A stretch of 43,005 bases of DNA from Bacteroidota bacterium (GCA_017303975.1 JAFLBG010000034.1:1-43005), one strand, 5' to 3'; shown: positions 15,462 through 25,546, numbered from the stretch's first letter. A program made the numbers and translations. Notes: generated from the letters alone by a model not told the origin.

Positions 15462-18400
15462 ATGAGCACAAAAAAATACTGGAAAGGTTTAGAAGAACTA
15501 GCCAATACACCTGAATTCCAAAAGTCGGCACAAAACGAATTTGCTGAATCGATTCCTGTTGAAGACTTTCTTCAAAATGATTCGTTAGACAAAACGTCAA
15601 CAAGTCGCAGAGACTTTTTAAAGTACTTAGGATTCAGCGTTACTGCTGCATCTTTGGCTGCTTGCGAAACTCCTGTTACAAAAGCCGTACCTTATGTGGT
15701 AAAACCCGAAGAGATTACTCCGGGTGTTGCTAATTGGTATGCTTCTACTTATTTCGATGGCAGCGATTACGCAAGTATTTTAGTTAAAACTCGCGAAGGT
15801 CGTCCAATTAAAATTGAAGGAAATAAATTATCCAAAATAACTAGAGGAGGAACAAATGCACGTATTCAAGCATCTGTTTTGTCTTTATACGATTCTGCTA
15901 GAATTACTGCACCTTACGCAAAAGGGGCTCCTAGTACTTGGGATACTGTTGATAAAGAAATTTCCGAGAAATTAGCATCCTCAAGCGCAATAAGAATTCT
16001 TACTTCTACAATCATCAGCCCTTCTACAAAAGCTGTTATTGAAGAATTTAAAGCCAAACATCCTTCTGCAAAACATGTTACCTACGATGCTGTTTCTTAT
16101 TCTGCTTTAATAAAAGCAAACTGGCACAGTTTCGACAAAGGTGTTGTGCCTACTTATAATTTCGAAAAAGCAAATGTGATAGTAAGTGTTGGTGCCGATT
16201 TTTTAGGTACCTGGCTTTCTCCAATTGAATTTTCTAAACAATATGCTATAAATAGAAAAGTTGGTTCCAAGAAAAAGGAAATGTCTAAACATTACCAATT
16301 CGAATCAATTCTTTCGCTTTCCGGTAGTAATGCTGATAAGCGTTTCCCAATTAAACCTTCTCAAACAGGCTTGATTGTTCTTAACTTATATAATGCTGTC
16401 GCTAAATTAGCCGGTGTTGTGGGTGTTGGCTCTGCTGCATCTCAACATGATGCAGAGATTGCAAAAATTGCAAAACATTTGTTGGAGAATAAAGGAAAGT
16501 CTCTAGTAGTTTGTGGCGCAAATGATGTTGCAATTCAGTTTGCAGTTAATTCTATAAATTCTTTATTGGGTAATTATAGCAAAACAATCGATTTAGAAAA
16601 TTATTCTAACCTTAAACAAGGAGATGACGAGCGTTTTGCCGACTTTGTAAAAGAAATGAAAGATGGAAAGGTAGATGCTCTTTTTGTTTATAACGCAAAT
16701 CCAGTGTATAATACTTCTGCGTCTTTGGCTTTTAGTGAGGCGATGAAGAAAGTAAAATTAAAAGTTTCTTTTGGAGATAGAGTAGACGAAACATCCGAAC
16801 TGTGTGATTATGTGTGTCCAGATCATCACTATTTGGAATCTTGGAACGATGCAAATCCTTCAAAAGCACAATTTAGTTTACAACAACCAACAATCAATCC
16901 AATTTTTTCAAAACCTAAATACGAAGGCACACGCTCTGCTCAAGAGTCTTTGTTAAAATGGTCTGGAAATAATTCGGATTATTTATCCTATATCAAAAAG
17001 CATTGGTCTTCTCACGTATTCCCAATGCAAGGTAAACATATGATGTTTACTGAGTTTTGGAATAACTCATTGCACGATGGTGTAGTTGAAATTGGGTTTG
17101 GAAAACCGGAGAATGCTCCAAATGTTGTAGCAGATTCTACTGCATCTGTTGGAATAGTAGAGAAAGTAAAAGAAATTTTAGGAAAGGATGAAAAGCAAAC
17201 TTCGGAAGAAGTTAAAGATACCAACAGAATGTCTATTAATGATGCTTCTGCAGCTATTTCCAAATCCGCTAAAGGTGGAAATTGGGAAGTAGTGTTGTAC
17301 GAGAAAGTATCAATGGGCAATGGTAATCAAGCCAACAATCCATGGTTACAAGAAATGCCTGATCCAATATCAAAAGTTACATGGGATAATTACATAACCA
17401 TGAATCCTATTGATATGAAAGGCAAGTACAATTTGTTGGAACGTTACAACCAAATGGAAGATAAGGCTGATGTTGCAAAAATAACTGTAAACGGAACAAC
17501 AATCGAACTTCCTGTATTTCCTCAACCTGGTCAAGCATTAGGAACCGTAGGTGTTGCATTGGGTTATGGTAGAACAAAGGCTGGCAAATGTGCCGATAAC
17601 GTTGGTAAGAATGCGTTTACACTTGTTGGATATTCAAATTCGACATTTAATTATAATTTAACAGCAGAACTAAGCGAAAAAACTGGCGAGTTATATCAGT
17701 TGGCTTGTACACAAACCCACCATACCATGATGGGTAGATCGATTGTAAAAGAAACAGATTTAACTACGTTTGCTACACAACCTAAACAAGTTTGGAATCA
17801 TTCAGAAATGATTTCTACACATAAAGGTGCTAAACCAGTTAGTGAAGTTAACTTGTGGGCTGATCACGATAAATTAGGTCACAGATGGGGATTGACAATC
17901 GACTTAAACTCTTGTATTGGCTGTGGATCTTGTATTGTAAGCTGTAACGCTGAAAACAATGTGCCTGTTGTAGGAAAAGAAGAAGTTCGCAGAAGCCGTG
18001 AAATGCACTGGATGCGTATCGATAGATACTATACAAGTGACATGACCAAGGAAAAAGCAGAGGAAGAACATGTAGGTGCAATTGATATGTATCTAAAAAT
18101 GGAAAATCCAACTGCCGAAAATCCTAAAGTTGTTTTCCAACCTGTAATGTGTCAACACTGTAATCATGCACCTTGCGAGACTGTTTGTCCTGTATTGGCT
18201 ACAAATCATAGTTCTGAAGGTTTAAACCAAATGACCTATAACCGTTGTGTTGGTACTAGATATTGTGCAAACAACTGTCCGTATAAAGTAAGACGATTTA
18301 ACTGGTTTGAATACGATAGAAACCATCGTTTTACCGGAATTAATCCATCTCAAGACGATTTGGGTAGAATGGTTTTAAATCCAGATGTAACAGTGCGTTC

Positions 18401-18758
18401 AAGAGGAGTAATGGAAAAATGTAGCATGTGTGTGCAACGTGTACAGGAAGGAAAATTGAATGCAAAAAAACAGAATAGAAAATTGGGCGATGGAGATTTT
18501 ACTACAGCATGTGCACAATCTTGTCCTACAGATGCAATTACTTTTGGTGATTTGAATAATTCGGAAAGTGTGGTTGCTCAGTTATTCCAAGAAGATAGAA
18601 GCTATTTCCTATTGGAAGAAGTTGGTATTAAACCTTCTGTATCTTACTTGGTAAAAGTAAGAAATGAGGAGCCTTCTGAAATTGCTGCATCTCACGGAGG
18701 TCATGGTAATCATGGCGAGGAGAAGCATGAAGAGAAAAAAGAAAAAGCGCATAGCTAG
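15462..18758 (+). CDS. actB: Alternative complex III subunit B, Tat-exported molybdopterin-like/iron-sulfur protein
   Basis: A 1098-aa fusion of a molybdopterin-oxidoreductase-like domain (about 70-750) with a ferredoxin domain. An unusually placed twin-arginine signal (SRRDFLK, residues 48-54, after a 47-residue leader) is followed by a lipobox LAAC (C68), so it should be Tat-exported and lipid-anchored. Iron-sulfur cysteines form four sets: C818/C821/C824/C828, C897/C900/C905/C909, C929/C935/C939 and C987/C990/C1017/C1021. The set with three cysteines in its group fits a [3Fe-4S] site. In characterised ACIII the molybdopterin-like part carries no cofactor. The C-terminus is His-rich. It relays electrons from quinol oxidised at the membrane to ActA. 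Confidence 0.95.
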   Translation: MSTKKYWKGLEELANTPEFQKSAQNEFAESIPVEDFLQNDSLDKTSTSRRDFLKYLGFSVTAASLAACETPVTKAVPYVVKPEEITPGVANWYASTYFDGSDYASILVKTREGRPIKIEGNKLSKITRGGTNARIQASVLSLYDSARITAPYAKGAPSTWDTVDKEISEKLASSSAIRILTSTIISPSTKAVIEEFKAKHPSAKHVTYDAVSYSALIKANWHSFDKGVVPTYNFEKANVIVSVGADFLGTWLSPIEFSKQYAINRKVGSKKKEMSKHYQFESILSLSGSNADKRFPIKPSQTGLIVLNLYNAVAKLAGVVGVGSAASQHDAEIAKIAKHLLENKGKSLVVCGANDVAIQFAVNSINSLLGNYSKTIDLENYSNLKQGDDERFADFVKEMKDGKVDALFVYNANPVYNTSASLAFSEAMKKVKLKVSFGDRVDETSELCDYVCPDHHYLESWNDANPSKAQFSLQQPTINPIFSKPKYEGTRSAQESLLKWSGNNSDYLSYIKKHWSSHVFPMQGKHMMFTEFWNNSLHDGVVEIGFGKPENAPNVVADSTASVGIVEKVKEILGKDEKQTSEEVKDTNRMSINDASAAISKSAKGGNWEVVLYEKVSMGNGNQANNPWLQEMPDPISKVTWDNYITMNPIDMKGKYNLLERYNQMEDKADVAKITVNGTTIELPVFPQPGQALGTVGVALGYGRTKAGKCADNVGKNAFTLVGYSNSTFNYNLTAELSEKTGELYQLACTQTHHTMMGRSIVKETDLTTFATQPKQVWNHSEMISTHKGAKPVSEVNLWADHDKLGHRWGLTIDLNSCIGCGSCIVSCNAENNVPVVGKEEVRRSREMHWMRIDRYYTSDMTKEKAEEEHVGAIDMYLKMENPTAENPKVVFQPVMCQHCNHAPCETVCPVLATNHSSEGLNQMTYNRCVGTRYCANNCPYKVRRFNWFEYDRNHRFTGINPSQDDLGRMVLNPDVTVRSRGVMEKCSMCVQRVQEGKLNAKKQNRKLGDGDFTTACAQSCPTDAITFGDLNNSESVVAQLFQEDRSYFLLEEVGIKPSVSYLVKVRNEEPSEIAASHGGHGNHGEEKHEEKKEKAHS

Positions 18759-18803
18759 TTAATAGAATTTAACTTATTTAGAACTTAATATTAATAATAT
18801 TTT

Positions 18804-20198
18804 ATGCATCAGGAATCCGCAATTAGAGAACCGCTAATTTTAGGTGATGACGTAACGTACGGAAAAATTACCGCAGACATTGCAAAACCTATCGAGGGGA
18901 AAGCTAATAAGTGGTGGTACGTTTGTTTTGGTATTGCAATGGCAGCCTTCCTTTGGGGATTTGGCTGTATTTGCTATTTTATCGGTACCGGAATTGGAGC
19001 TTGGGGAGCAAACAAAACAGTAGGTTGGGCTTGGGATATAACCAACTTTGTTTGGTGGATTGGTATTGGTCACGCAGGTACCTTGATTTCTGCGGTGTTG
19101 TTATTATTCCGTCAAAAATGGAGAATGGCAATAAACCGTTCTGCAGAAGCAATGACAATTTTTGCCGTAATTTGTGCCGCGTTATTTGTTACACTCCACA
19201 CCGGTCGCCCATGGTTAGATTATTGGTTGTTTCCGCTTCCAAATCAGTTTGGTTCCTTATGGACAAATTTTAACTCACCACTTTTGTGGGACGTATTTGC
19301 AGTTAGTACATACTTCTCCGTATCATTAGTATTTTGGTATTTAGGCTTAATTCCTGACTTTGCCATGTTAAGAGATAGAATGACAAAACCATTGGCAAAA
19401 AAAATATATGGAATTATGAGTTTTGGATGGAGTGGTAGAGCGAGAGACTGGACAAGATACGAAGAGGTATCTCTTGTATTAGCCGGTTTATCAACACCTC
19501 TTGTGTTCTCTGTTCACTCTATTGTAAGTATGGACTTTGCTACTTCTATCGTACCTGGATGGCATACAACAATTTTCCCTCCTTACTTCGTAGCGGGAGC
19601 CGTTTTCTCAGGATTTGCAATGGTTTTAACACTTCTTATCATCTGTAGAAAAGTATTAAATCTTGAAAATTATATTACGTTAAAACACATCGAATACATG
19701 AACATTGTAATCATTGTTACTGGTTCGATAGTAGGTGTTGCTTATTTAACAGAACTGTTTGTGGCTTGGTATTCCGGTGTTGAGTATGAACAATATGCTT
19801 TCTTAAATAGAGCTACGGGGCCTTATTGGTGGTCTTATTGGGGAATGATGACGTGTAACGTTATTTCACCTCAGTTATTTTGGTTCAAAAAAATTAGAAC
19901 GAGCATCATTGCAACATTTATATTGTCAATTGTGGTAAATATTGGAATGTGGTTCGAACGTTTTGTAATTATTGTTACTTCTATTCATAGAGACTTTTTA
20001 CCATCTAGTTGGAGTATGTATTCTCCTACTTATATTGAAATTGGATTCTTTATCGGAACAATAGGATTTTTCTTTGTAATATTTTTGTTGTTTGCTCGTG
20101 TGTTCCCTGTTATTGCACAGAGTGAATTAAAAACTATTATGAAGAGTTCTTCAGAGAAGTATAAAAAACTTCATAAAGAAAATAATCATCATCACTAA
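18804..20198 (+). CDS. actC: Alternative complex III subunit C, NrfD/PsrC-like quinol-site membrane protein
   Basis: A 464-aa membrane protein of the NrfD/PsrC family with about ten hydrophobic segments starting at WWYVCFGIAMAAFLWGFGC (residue 37). In ACIII this subunit, next to ActB, forms the menaquinol-oxidising site. Recognisable family elements are WIGIGHAGTLISAVLLLF and TLHTGRPW near 130-140. It ends in a short His tail (NNHHH). It starts 45 bp after actB and is followed by actD after 19 bp. Confidence 0.94.
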   Translation: MHQESAIREPLILGDDVTYGKITADIAKPIEGKANKWWYVCFGIAMAAFLWGFGCICYFIGTGIGAWGANKTVGWAWDITNFVWWIGIGHAGTLISAVLLLFRQKWRMAINRSAEAMTIFAVICAALFVTLHTGRPWLDYWLFPLPNQFGSLWTNFNSPLLWDVFAVSTYFSVSLVFWYLGLIPDFAMLRDRMTKPLAKKIYGIMSFGWSGRARDWTRYEEVSLVLAGLSTPLVFSVHSIVSMDFATSIVPGWHTTIFPPYFVAGAVFSGFAMVLTLLIICRKVLNLENYITLKHIEYMNIVIIVTGSIVGVAYLTELFVAWYSGVEYEQYAFLNRATGPYWWSYWGMMTCNVISPQLFWFKKIRTSIIATFILSIVVNIGMWFERFVIIVTSIHRDFLPSSWSMYSPTYIEIGFFIGTIGFFFVIFLLFARVFPVIAQSELKTIMKSSSEKYKKLHKENNHHH

Positions 20199-20217
20199 TT
20201 ATTGACTAACTAGTTTT

Positions 20218-20736
20218 ATGAGTAAAAAAATTATACATGGAATTTACGATGATGACGACCAATTAAAAGTTGGTGCAAGAAAAATCGTTTCCAGTGGCTT
20301 TAAAGTTAAAGAAGTGTTTTCTCCATTTCCAATTCATGGTATTGATCCTATTATTGGAATTCCAAGAACGCGAATTGCTATTGCCGCATTTATGTGGGGT
20401 ATAACAGGTACTTGCTTGGCAACTCTAATGATGTGGTACATGATGATTTCTGATTGGCCTACCGATGTGGGTGGAAAACCAAACTGGTCGTATATATACA
20501 ATCTACCTGCGTTTATTCCAATTGCATTTGAATCAACAGTGCTTTGTGCTGCGCATTTAATGTTTTGGACATTTGCATTTCGTAGTTGGATATTGCCTGG
20601 CGTAAGTGCTAAAAATCCAGATCCTAGAACAACGGACAATATGTTTTTGATGTTGTTAGAAGTAAAAGAAGAAGATGCTGATAGAGTGGTGGGAATGCTT
20701 AAAGAAACAGGAGCTTTGGAAGTTAATGTAAAATAG
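20218..20736 (+). CDS. actD: Alternative complex III subunit D (DUF3341)
   Basis: A 172-aa DUF3341 protein. The N-terminal cytoplasmic domain (to about 55) leads into two transmembrane hairpin segments, IAIAAFMWGITGTCLATLMM (about 44-65) and IPIAFESTVLCAAHLMFWTF (about 100-120), then a short soluble tail containing DPRTTDNMFLMLLEV. This is the usual ActD build; it packs against ActC in the complex and carries no cofactor motif. It sits in the expected place between actC and actE. Confidence 0.93.
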   Translation: MSKKIIHGIYDDDDQLKVGARKIVSSGFKVKEVFSPFPIHGIDPIIGIPRTRIAIAAFMWGITGTCLATLMMWYMMISDWPTDVGGKPNWSYIYNLPAFIPIAFESTVLCAAHLMFWTFAFRSWILPGVSAKNPDPRTTDNMFLMLLEVKEEDADRVVGMLKETGALEVNVK

Positions 20737-20749
20737 GAGAGCGAGTAGT

Positions 20750-20865
20750 TAGTATGAAGTACCATGTATTAAGTACAATGAAAAAAAGAAATTATGAATA
20801 CCAATAAAAAAATAATTACGCTAAAAAAATTATTCTTCCTACTTAGTACTTTGTACTTTGTATTG
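20750..20865 (+). other. Long-range complementary AGTAC-rich arms around the actE start
   Basis: RNA arms 20750-20775 and 20840-20865 can pair over 26 positions with two mismatches and several G-U pairs. The actE ATG (20794) lies in the 64-nt loop. Both arms are built from AGTAC/GTAC-like words; the left is intergenic and the right encodes the hydrophobic part of the ActE signal peptide. Whether the structure forms is unknown. Confidence 0.4.
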
Positions 20866-21432
20866 TCTTCTTGTAAAAGCGATCCAAACAGTCCTGGAAT
20901 TGAGTATATGCCTGACATGTACAGAGGCATTTCTTATGAGGCCAATTTGGAGAATATTGTTACCGGAGATACTATTGCAACTAATTTAATGCCTCCAAAA
21001 GGCTCTATTGCTAGAGGTTTCATGCCCTATGCGTATGGGAATGACACTGCAGGCTATGCAAATTCAGGCAGGTATTTAAGAAATCCTATTGCAGCTTCTC
21101 CCGAAATTTTAGCTGAAGGAGAAATCCTTTATAGTAAATATTGTGTTCATTGCCATGGTGTAGAAGGAAAAGGAGATGGTGCTGTTTCTTCTAAACTACC
21201 AGGTGCTCCACCGTCCTATTCCGGAGCGTTGGCTAGTTTGCCAGAAGGTAAAATATTTCATTCCATAACATATGGAAAAGGTTTGATGGGACAACATGCA
21301 TCTCAACTATCTCAAGAGGAAAGATGGAAGTTGGTACATTATGTTCAAAAGCTTCAAAAATTGGGAGCTCCAGTTGCTACGGCTAGTGCGGCTTCTTCAG
21401 ATACAACAAAAACAACTACTGATAAAAAATAA
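20794..21432 (+). CDS. actE: Alternative complex III subunit E, lipoprotein cytochrome c
   Basis: A 212-aa monoheme cytochrome c. The N-terminus is a lipoprotein signal ending LSSC, so the mature protein should be lipid-anchored in the periplasm. The heme site is CVHCH at 117-121, and the distal Met is probably the one in GKGLMGQHASQL. Residues 30-60 contain MPDMYRGISYEANLEN, the conserved ActE lead-in. The last 20 residues are Ala/Ser/Thr-rich and low complexity. It is separated from actF by only 6 bp. Confidence 0.93.
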   Translation: MNTNKKIITLKKLFFLLSTLYFVLSSCKSDPNSPGIEYMPDMYRGISYEANLENIVTGDTIATNLMPPKGSIARGFMPYAYGNDTAGYANSGRYLRNPIAASPEILAEGEILYSKYCVHCHGVEGKGDGAVSSKLPGAPPSYSGALASLPEGKIFHSITYGKGLMGQHASQLSQEERWKLVHYVQKLQKLGAPVATASAASSDTTKTTTDKK

Positions 21433-21438
21433 TAGTTT

Positions 21439-22644
21439 ATGAATTTATCTTACGAGTTTACACAACGTTCAAAAAAAATAACCTACACTTTGATGGGTGT
21501 TGGTCTTGTTGGTGTTATTCTGGGTTTGGTATTGGCTCATGATGAGCATCTTGGTCAACGCTTATGGGCTAATGTGTTGATGAATAGTTTTTTCTTTTTA
21601 GGAATTTCTGTTGCTGCCTTATTCTTTTGGACATTGCAATATGCTACAGAATCAGCGTACGCAGTGGCTGTGAAACGTGTTTATGAGGCAATTGCTGGGT
21701 ATTTACCTGTTGGTGCTATCACCTTAATCATCGTTTTATTAGCGAGTTCTTTAGGTTTTAATCATATATATCACTGGATGGCACACGGAATATCTGATCC
21801 TACCAGCGAGCATTATGATGAAGTTATTGCGGGAAAATCAGGGTATTTGAATTTGCCTTTCTTTTGGATAAGAACTCTAGCGTATTTGGGTATTTGGTAC
21901 TTATTCTACAAAGGCTTCAGAAAAAGATCTTTGCAAGAAGATTTGGAAGGAGGATTAGATATACACTGGAAAAATGTTAAGATGGCCGCCATATTTTTAG
22001 TTTTATACGGAGTGACATCTTCAACTTCTGCTTGGGATTGGTTAATGTCTATCGATACGCATTGGTATAGCACTATGTTTGGATGGTATATTTTTTCCGG
22101 TACTTGGTGCAGCTCTATGATTATGTTGATTTTGTTTATTCTTTTCTTGAAAAGCAAAGGGTATTTGCAACAAGTAAACGACAGTCATATTCACGATATT
22201 GGGAAATGGATGTTCGCAACGAGCTTTCTATGGAGCTATTTGTGGTTTTGTCAATTTATGCTTATTTGGTATGCTAATATTCCTGAGGAGATCACATACT
22301 TCCAAACTCGTTTCGACCTTTACAAGCCAGTTATGTGGACAACTTTCTTTGTAAATTTTGCTCTACCAATGATATTTTTAATTGCTAGAGATGCAAAAAG
22401 AAATCCTAAATTTTTGGCTGTAGTAGGATGCATTATTTTCTTCTTCCACTGGGTTGATTTATTTCAAATTGTTATGCCGGGAACTGTTGGAGCACATTGG
22501 TATTTCTTTAATCCATTAGAGTTGGGGATGTTTATGATGTTTTTAGGTTTGTTTTTGTTTGTGGTTCACACCCAACTTACAAAAGCTCCTTTGATGGTAA
22601 AAAATCATCCTTATTTGGACGAGAGTTTACACCATGAATTTTAA
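21439..22644 (+). CDS. actF: Alternative complex III subunit F, quinol oxidoreductase membrane subunit
   Basis: A 401-aa polytopic membrane protein with about ten hydrophobic segments, related to ActC but without the NrfD motifs. Conserved-looking charged and polar residues lie in membrane regions, for example LVLAHDEHLGQRLWANVLMN (about 30-50) and STSAWDWLMSIDTHWYSTMF (about 197-216). In ACIII ActF is proposed to carry a proton path parallel to ActC. Position and size match the family. Confidence 0.93.
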   Translation: MNLSYEFTQRSKKITYTLMGVGLVGVILGLVLAHDEHLGQRLWANVLMNSFFFLGISVAALFFWTLQYATESAYAVAVKRVYEAIAGYLPVGAITLIIVLLASSLGFNHIYHWMAHGISDPTSEHYDEVIAGKSGYLNLPFFWIRTLAYLGIWYLFYKGFRKRSLQEDLEGGLDIHWKNVKMAAIFLVLYGVTSSTSAWDWLMSIDTHWYSTMFGWYIFSGTWCSSMIMLILFILFLKSKGYLQQVNDSHIHDIGKWMFATSFLWSYLWFCQFMLIWYANIPEEITYFQTRFDLYKPVMWTTFFVNFALPMIFLIARDAKRNPKFLAVVGCIIFFFHWVDLFQIVMPGTVGAHWYFFNPLELGMFMMFLGLFLFVVHTQLTKAPLMVKNHPYLDESLHHEF

Positions 22645-22677
22645 TTTGTACTAAAATTTAGAATAAAAAAATAACGT

Positions 22678-23694
22678 ATGGTAAAATTTCTAATTTACGT
22701 TGTAGTTGTACTTGCTGTGTATGCAATTGCTCAGCTAGTGAGAGTTTTTGAAATAGCTTCAGCTTTAAAAGGCTCTAAACCGCATGAAATAAATGATACT
22801 GACAATAAGAACCAAGGACGAATGATGTTGTTGTTTTGGTTGGCATTTGTAGTATTTTGTATATGGGAGGTAATGGAGCATGGTCATAAAATATTACCTA
22901 AAGCAGCATCTGATGTGGGTGCTGATATAGACTGGTTAATGTGGCTTAATATGTCAATAATATCTGTTGTTTTCCTTATAACCAATACACTACTATTTTA
23001 TTTTGCCTATAAATACCAAGGTAGCAAATCAAGAACAGCAACGTTTTATCCGCATAATAATAAATTAGAGTTGATTTGGACTGTTGTTCCTGCAGTGGTT
23101 CTTTTTGTAATTATCTTTTTAGGAATTAAGAAATGGAATAACATTACAGATGTTCCTTCAAACGATGCTATTGTAATTGAACTATATGCAAAACAGTTTG
23201 ATTGGACTGCTCGTTATGCAGGTAAAGACAATGTGTTAGGAAAATCTAATTATAAATTGATTTCAGGTTCTAACTCCTTGGGTATGGATTCTACAGATAA
23301 GGCAGGATGGGATGATATGTTAGTAAGAAATGAGTTTCATATTCCTAAAGGCAAGCAAATATCATTTAGAATGAACTCTCGAGATATTATACATAGTGCA
23401 TATTTTCCTCATTTCCGTCAGCAAATGAATGCGGTACCTGGTATGACTACTGAAATGCATTTTGTTCCAACAATGACTACAAAAGAAATGCGAGCTGAAA
23501 CGAAGAACGATAAATTCGATTATGTTTTGTTGTGTAACAAAATATGTGGTGCAAGTCATTACAATATGCAAATGATAGTTGTTGTTGACGAAGAAAAGGA
23601 ATACGCAGAATGGTTGTCAAAACAAAAGCCTTTTTTTACAAAAACTGTTTTAACTAGTAACGAAGAGAATAAAAAAATAGCTCTTAATAATTAA
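22678..23694 (+). CDS. coxB: Cytochrome c oxidase subunit II (CuA)
   Basis: A 338-aa subunit II. The extended N-terminus has an extra transmembrane segment (residues 2-20) before the usual two (about 49-65 and 87-108), a layout common in Bacteroidota. The cupredoxin domain holds a full CuA set: H239 in DIIHSAYFPHF, then C286, C290, H294 and M297 in CNKICGASHYNM. A Lys replaces the usual Glu whose backbone carbonyl binds copper, so the site should still work. It takes electrons from the ACIII hemes and passes them to subunit I. coxA follows after 11 bp. Confidence 0.95.
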   Translation: MVKFLIYVVVVLAVYAIAQLVRVFEIASALKGSKPHEINDTDNKNQGRMMLLFWLAFVVFCIWEVMEHGHKILPKAASDVGADIDWLMWLNMSIISVVFLITNTLLFYFAYKYQGSKSRTATFYPHNNKLELIWTVVPAVVLFVIIFLGIKKWNNITDVPSNDAIVIELYAKQFDWTARYAGKDNVLGKSNYKLISGSNSLGMDSTDKAGWDDMLVRNEFHIPKGKQISFRMNSRDIIHSAYFPHFRQQMNAVPGMTTEMHFVPTMTTKEMRAETKNDKFDYVLLCNKICGASHYNMQMIVVVDEEKEYAEWLSKQKPFFTKTVLTSNEENKKIALNN

Positions 23695-23705
23695 TAAAAA
23701 AATTT

Positions 23706-25523
23706 ATGGCAGCTCATACACATAGCCACGATTCGCACGCTCATGCTACTCCTCATCATCACGATGAACACGAGCACCACGACACTTTTTTGACTAAGTA
23801 TGTTTTTAGTCAAGACCATAAAATGATTTCAAAGCAGTTTTTGATTACTGCTATTTTTATGGGCTTGGTAGCAATGACAATGTCTATTATTTTCCGTTTG
23901 CAACTTGCATGGCCTGAGCAAAAATTTGCATTTATTAATTGGATGCTTGGGGATAAATGGGGAAAGGATGGAATTTTAGATCCAAACATGTATTTAGCGT
24001 TGGTTACTATCCACGGTACTATAATGGTGTTTTTCCTTTTAACAGGAGGATTGAGCGGTACCTTTGCAAATCTTTTAATTCCGTATCAAATTGGAGCTAG
24101 GGATATGGCATCTGGCTTTATGAACATGCTGTCTTATTGGTTCTTTTTACTATCGAGTGTGATAATGATTTTTTCGTTATTTATTGAAACGGGTCCAGCA
24201 TCTGCAGGATGGACTGTTTATCCTCCATTAAGTGCGTTGCCTCAAGCAATGCCTGGTTCTGGGTTAGGTATGACCTTGTGGTTGGTAAGTATGACATTCT
24301 TTGTGGTTTCATCTCTATTAGGCGGTTTAAATTACATCGTTACAATTGTAAACCTTAGAACAAAAGGAATGTCGATGACAAGATTGCCATTGACAATTTG
24401 GGCATTGCTTATTACAGCTATATTGGGGGTATTATCTTTCCCTGTATTGTTCTCGGCTGTATTACTATTGATTTTTGATAGAAGTTTCGGAACAAGTTTT
24501 TATTTGTCTGATATTTATATTGGAGGTCAAGCGTTAGAACAAACAGGCGGTAGCCCTATTTTATACCAACATTTATTTTGGTTTTTAGGACATCCTGAGG
24601 TTTATATCGTATTGTTACCTGCATTGGGTATGGCATCTGAAATTATATCCATAAACTCAAGAAAACCCATTTTTGGTTACAGAGCCATGGTTGGTTCTAT
24701 GTTAGCAATTGGTTTCTTGTCATTTATTGTTTGGGGGCATCACATGTTCTTAACCGGTATGAATCCGTTTTTAGGTTCGGTGTTTGTATTTACAACTTTA
24801 CTAATTGCAATACCGTCTGCAGTTAAGGCGTTTAACTATATTACTACTTTGTGGAAGGGTAATATTCAGTTTACTCCTGCAATGATGTTTTCCATAGGGT
24901 TGGTATCTACTTTTATTTCTGGTGGTGTAACAGGTATTATCCTAGCAGATTCTACGTTAGACATTCCTGTACATGATACATATTTTGTTGTAGCGCATTT
25001 CCATATTGTAATGGGGTTGTCAGCGGTGTTGGGTATGTTTGCAGGTGTATATCATTGGTTCCCAAAAATGTTTTTGAGAATGATGAACAAAAAACTAGGT
25101 TATTTACATTTTTGGATAACATTTATTTGTGCATATGGGGTGTTTTTTCCAATGCATTTCCTTGGATTAGCAGGTGTTCCAAGACGTTATTATTCCAATA
25201 CAGCTTTCCCAATGTTTGATAATTTGGTTGATATAAACGTTTTAGTTACAGTATTTGCGATAATAGGTTCTCTTGCACAATTCATCTTCTTGTTTAATTT
25301 TTTCTATAGTATTTTTAGAGGGCCTAAGGCTACAGAGAACCCTTGGAAGTCTAATACATTAGAGTGGACTAATGGTGTTGGCCATGTTCATGGAAATTGG
25401 CATGGAGCGCTTCCTGTAGTTCAACGTTGGGCGTATGATTATAGTAAGCCTGGCAAATCGGAAGATTTTGTGCCTCAGACTGTTCCGTTGGATGAAAACG
25501 AACAAGACGAAGGAGGACATTAA
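23706..25523 (+). CDS. coxA: Cytochrome c oxidase subunit I (heme a / heme a3-CuB)
   Basis: A 605-aa, twelve-helix heme-copper oxidase core that reduces oxygen to water and pumps protons. Ligands are visible: H103 (TIHGTIM) and H433 for heme a, H296 with the cross-linked Y300 (GHPEVY) and H345/H346 (WGHHMF) for CuB, and H431 (VAHFH) for heme a3. E298 in GHPEVY marks an A1-type (D-channel) enzyme. The N-terminus is a His-rich cytoplasmic tail, 11 His in the first 25 residues. It is the last gene of the operon; a strong hairpin follows 23 bp after the stop. Subunits III and IV are not nearby. Confidence 0.96.
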   Translation: MAAHTHSHDSHAHATPHHHDEHEHHDTFLTKYVFSQDHKMISKQFLITAIFMGLVAMTMSIIFRLQLAWPEQKFAFINWMLGDKWGKDGILDPNMYLALVTIHGTIMVFFLLTGGLSGTFANLLIPYQIGARDMASGFMNMLSYWFFLLSSVIMIFSLFIETGPASAGWTVYPPLSALPQAMPGSGLGMTLWLVSMTFFVVSSLLGGLNYIVTIVNLRTKGMSMTRLPLTIWALLITAILGVLSFPVLFSAVLLLIFDRSFGTSFYLSDIYIGGQALEQTGGSPILYQHLFWFLGHPEVYIVLLPALGMASEIISINSRKPIFGYRAMVGSMLAIGFLSFIVWGHHMFLTGMNPFLGSVFVFTTLLIAIPSAVKAFNYITTLWKGNIQFTPAMMFSIGLVSTFISGGVTGIILADSTLDIPVHDTYFVVAHFHIVMGLSAVLGMFAGVYHWFPKMFLRMMNKKLGYLHFWITFICAYGVFFPMHFLGLAGVPRRYYSNTAFPMFDNLVDINVLVTVFAIIGSLAQFIFLFNFFYSIFRGPKATENPWKSNTLEWTNGVGHVHGNWHGALPVVQRWAYDYSKPGKSEDFVPQTVPLDENEQDEGGH

Positions 25524-25546
25524 TCCATTAACAATTGAAAGTTATA

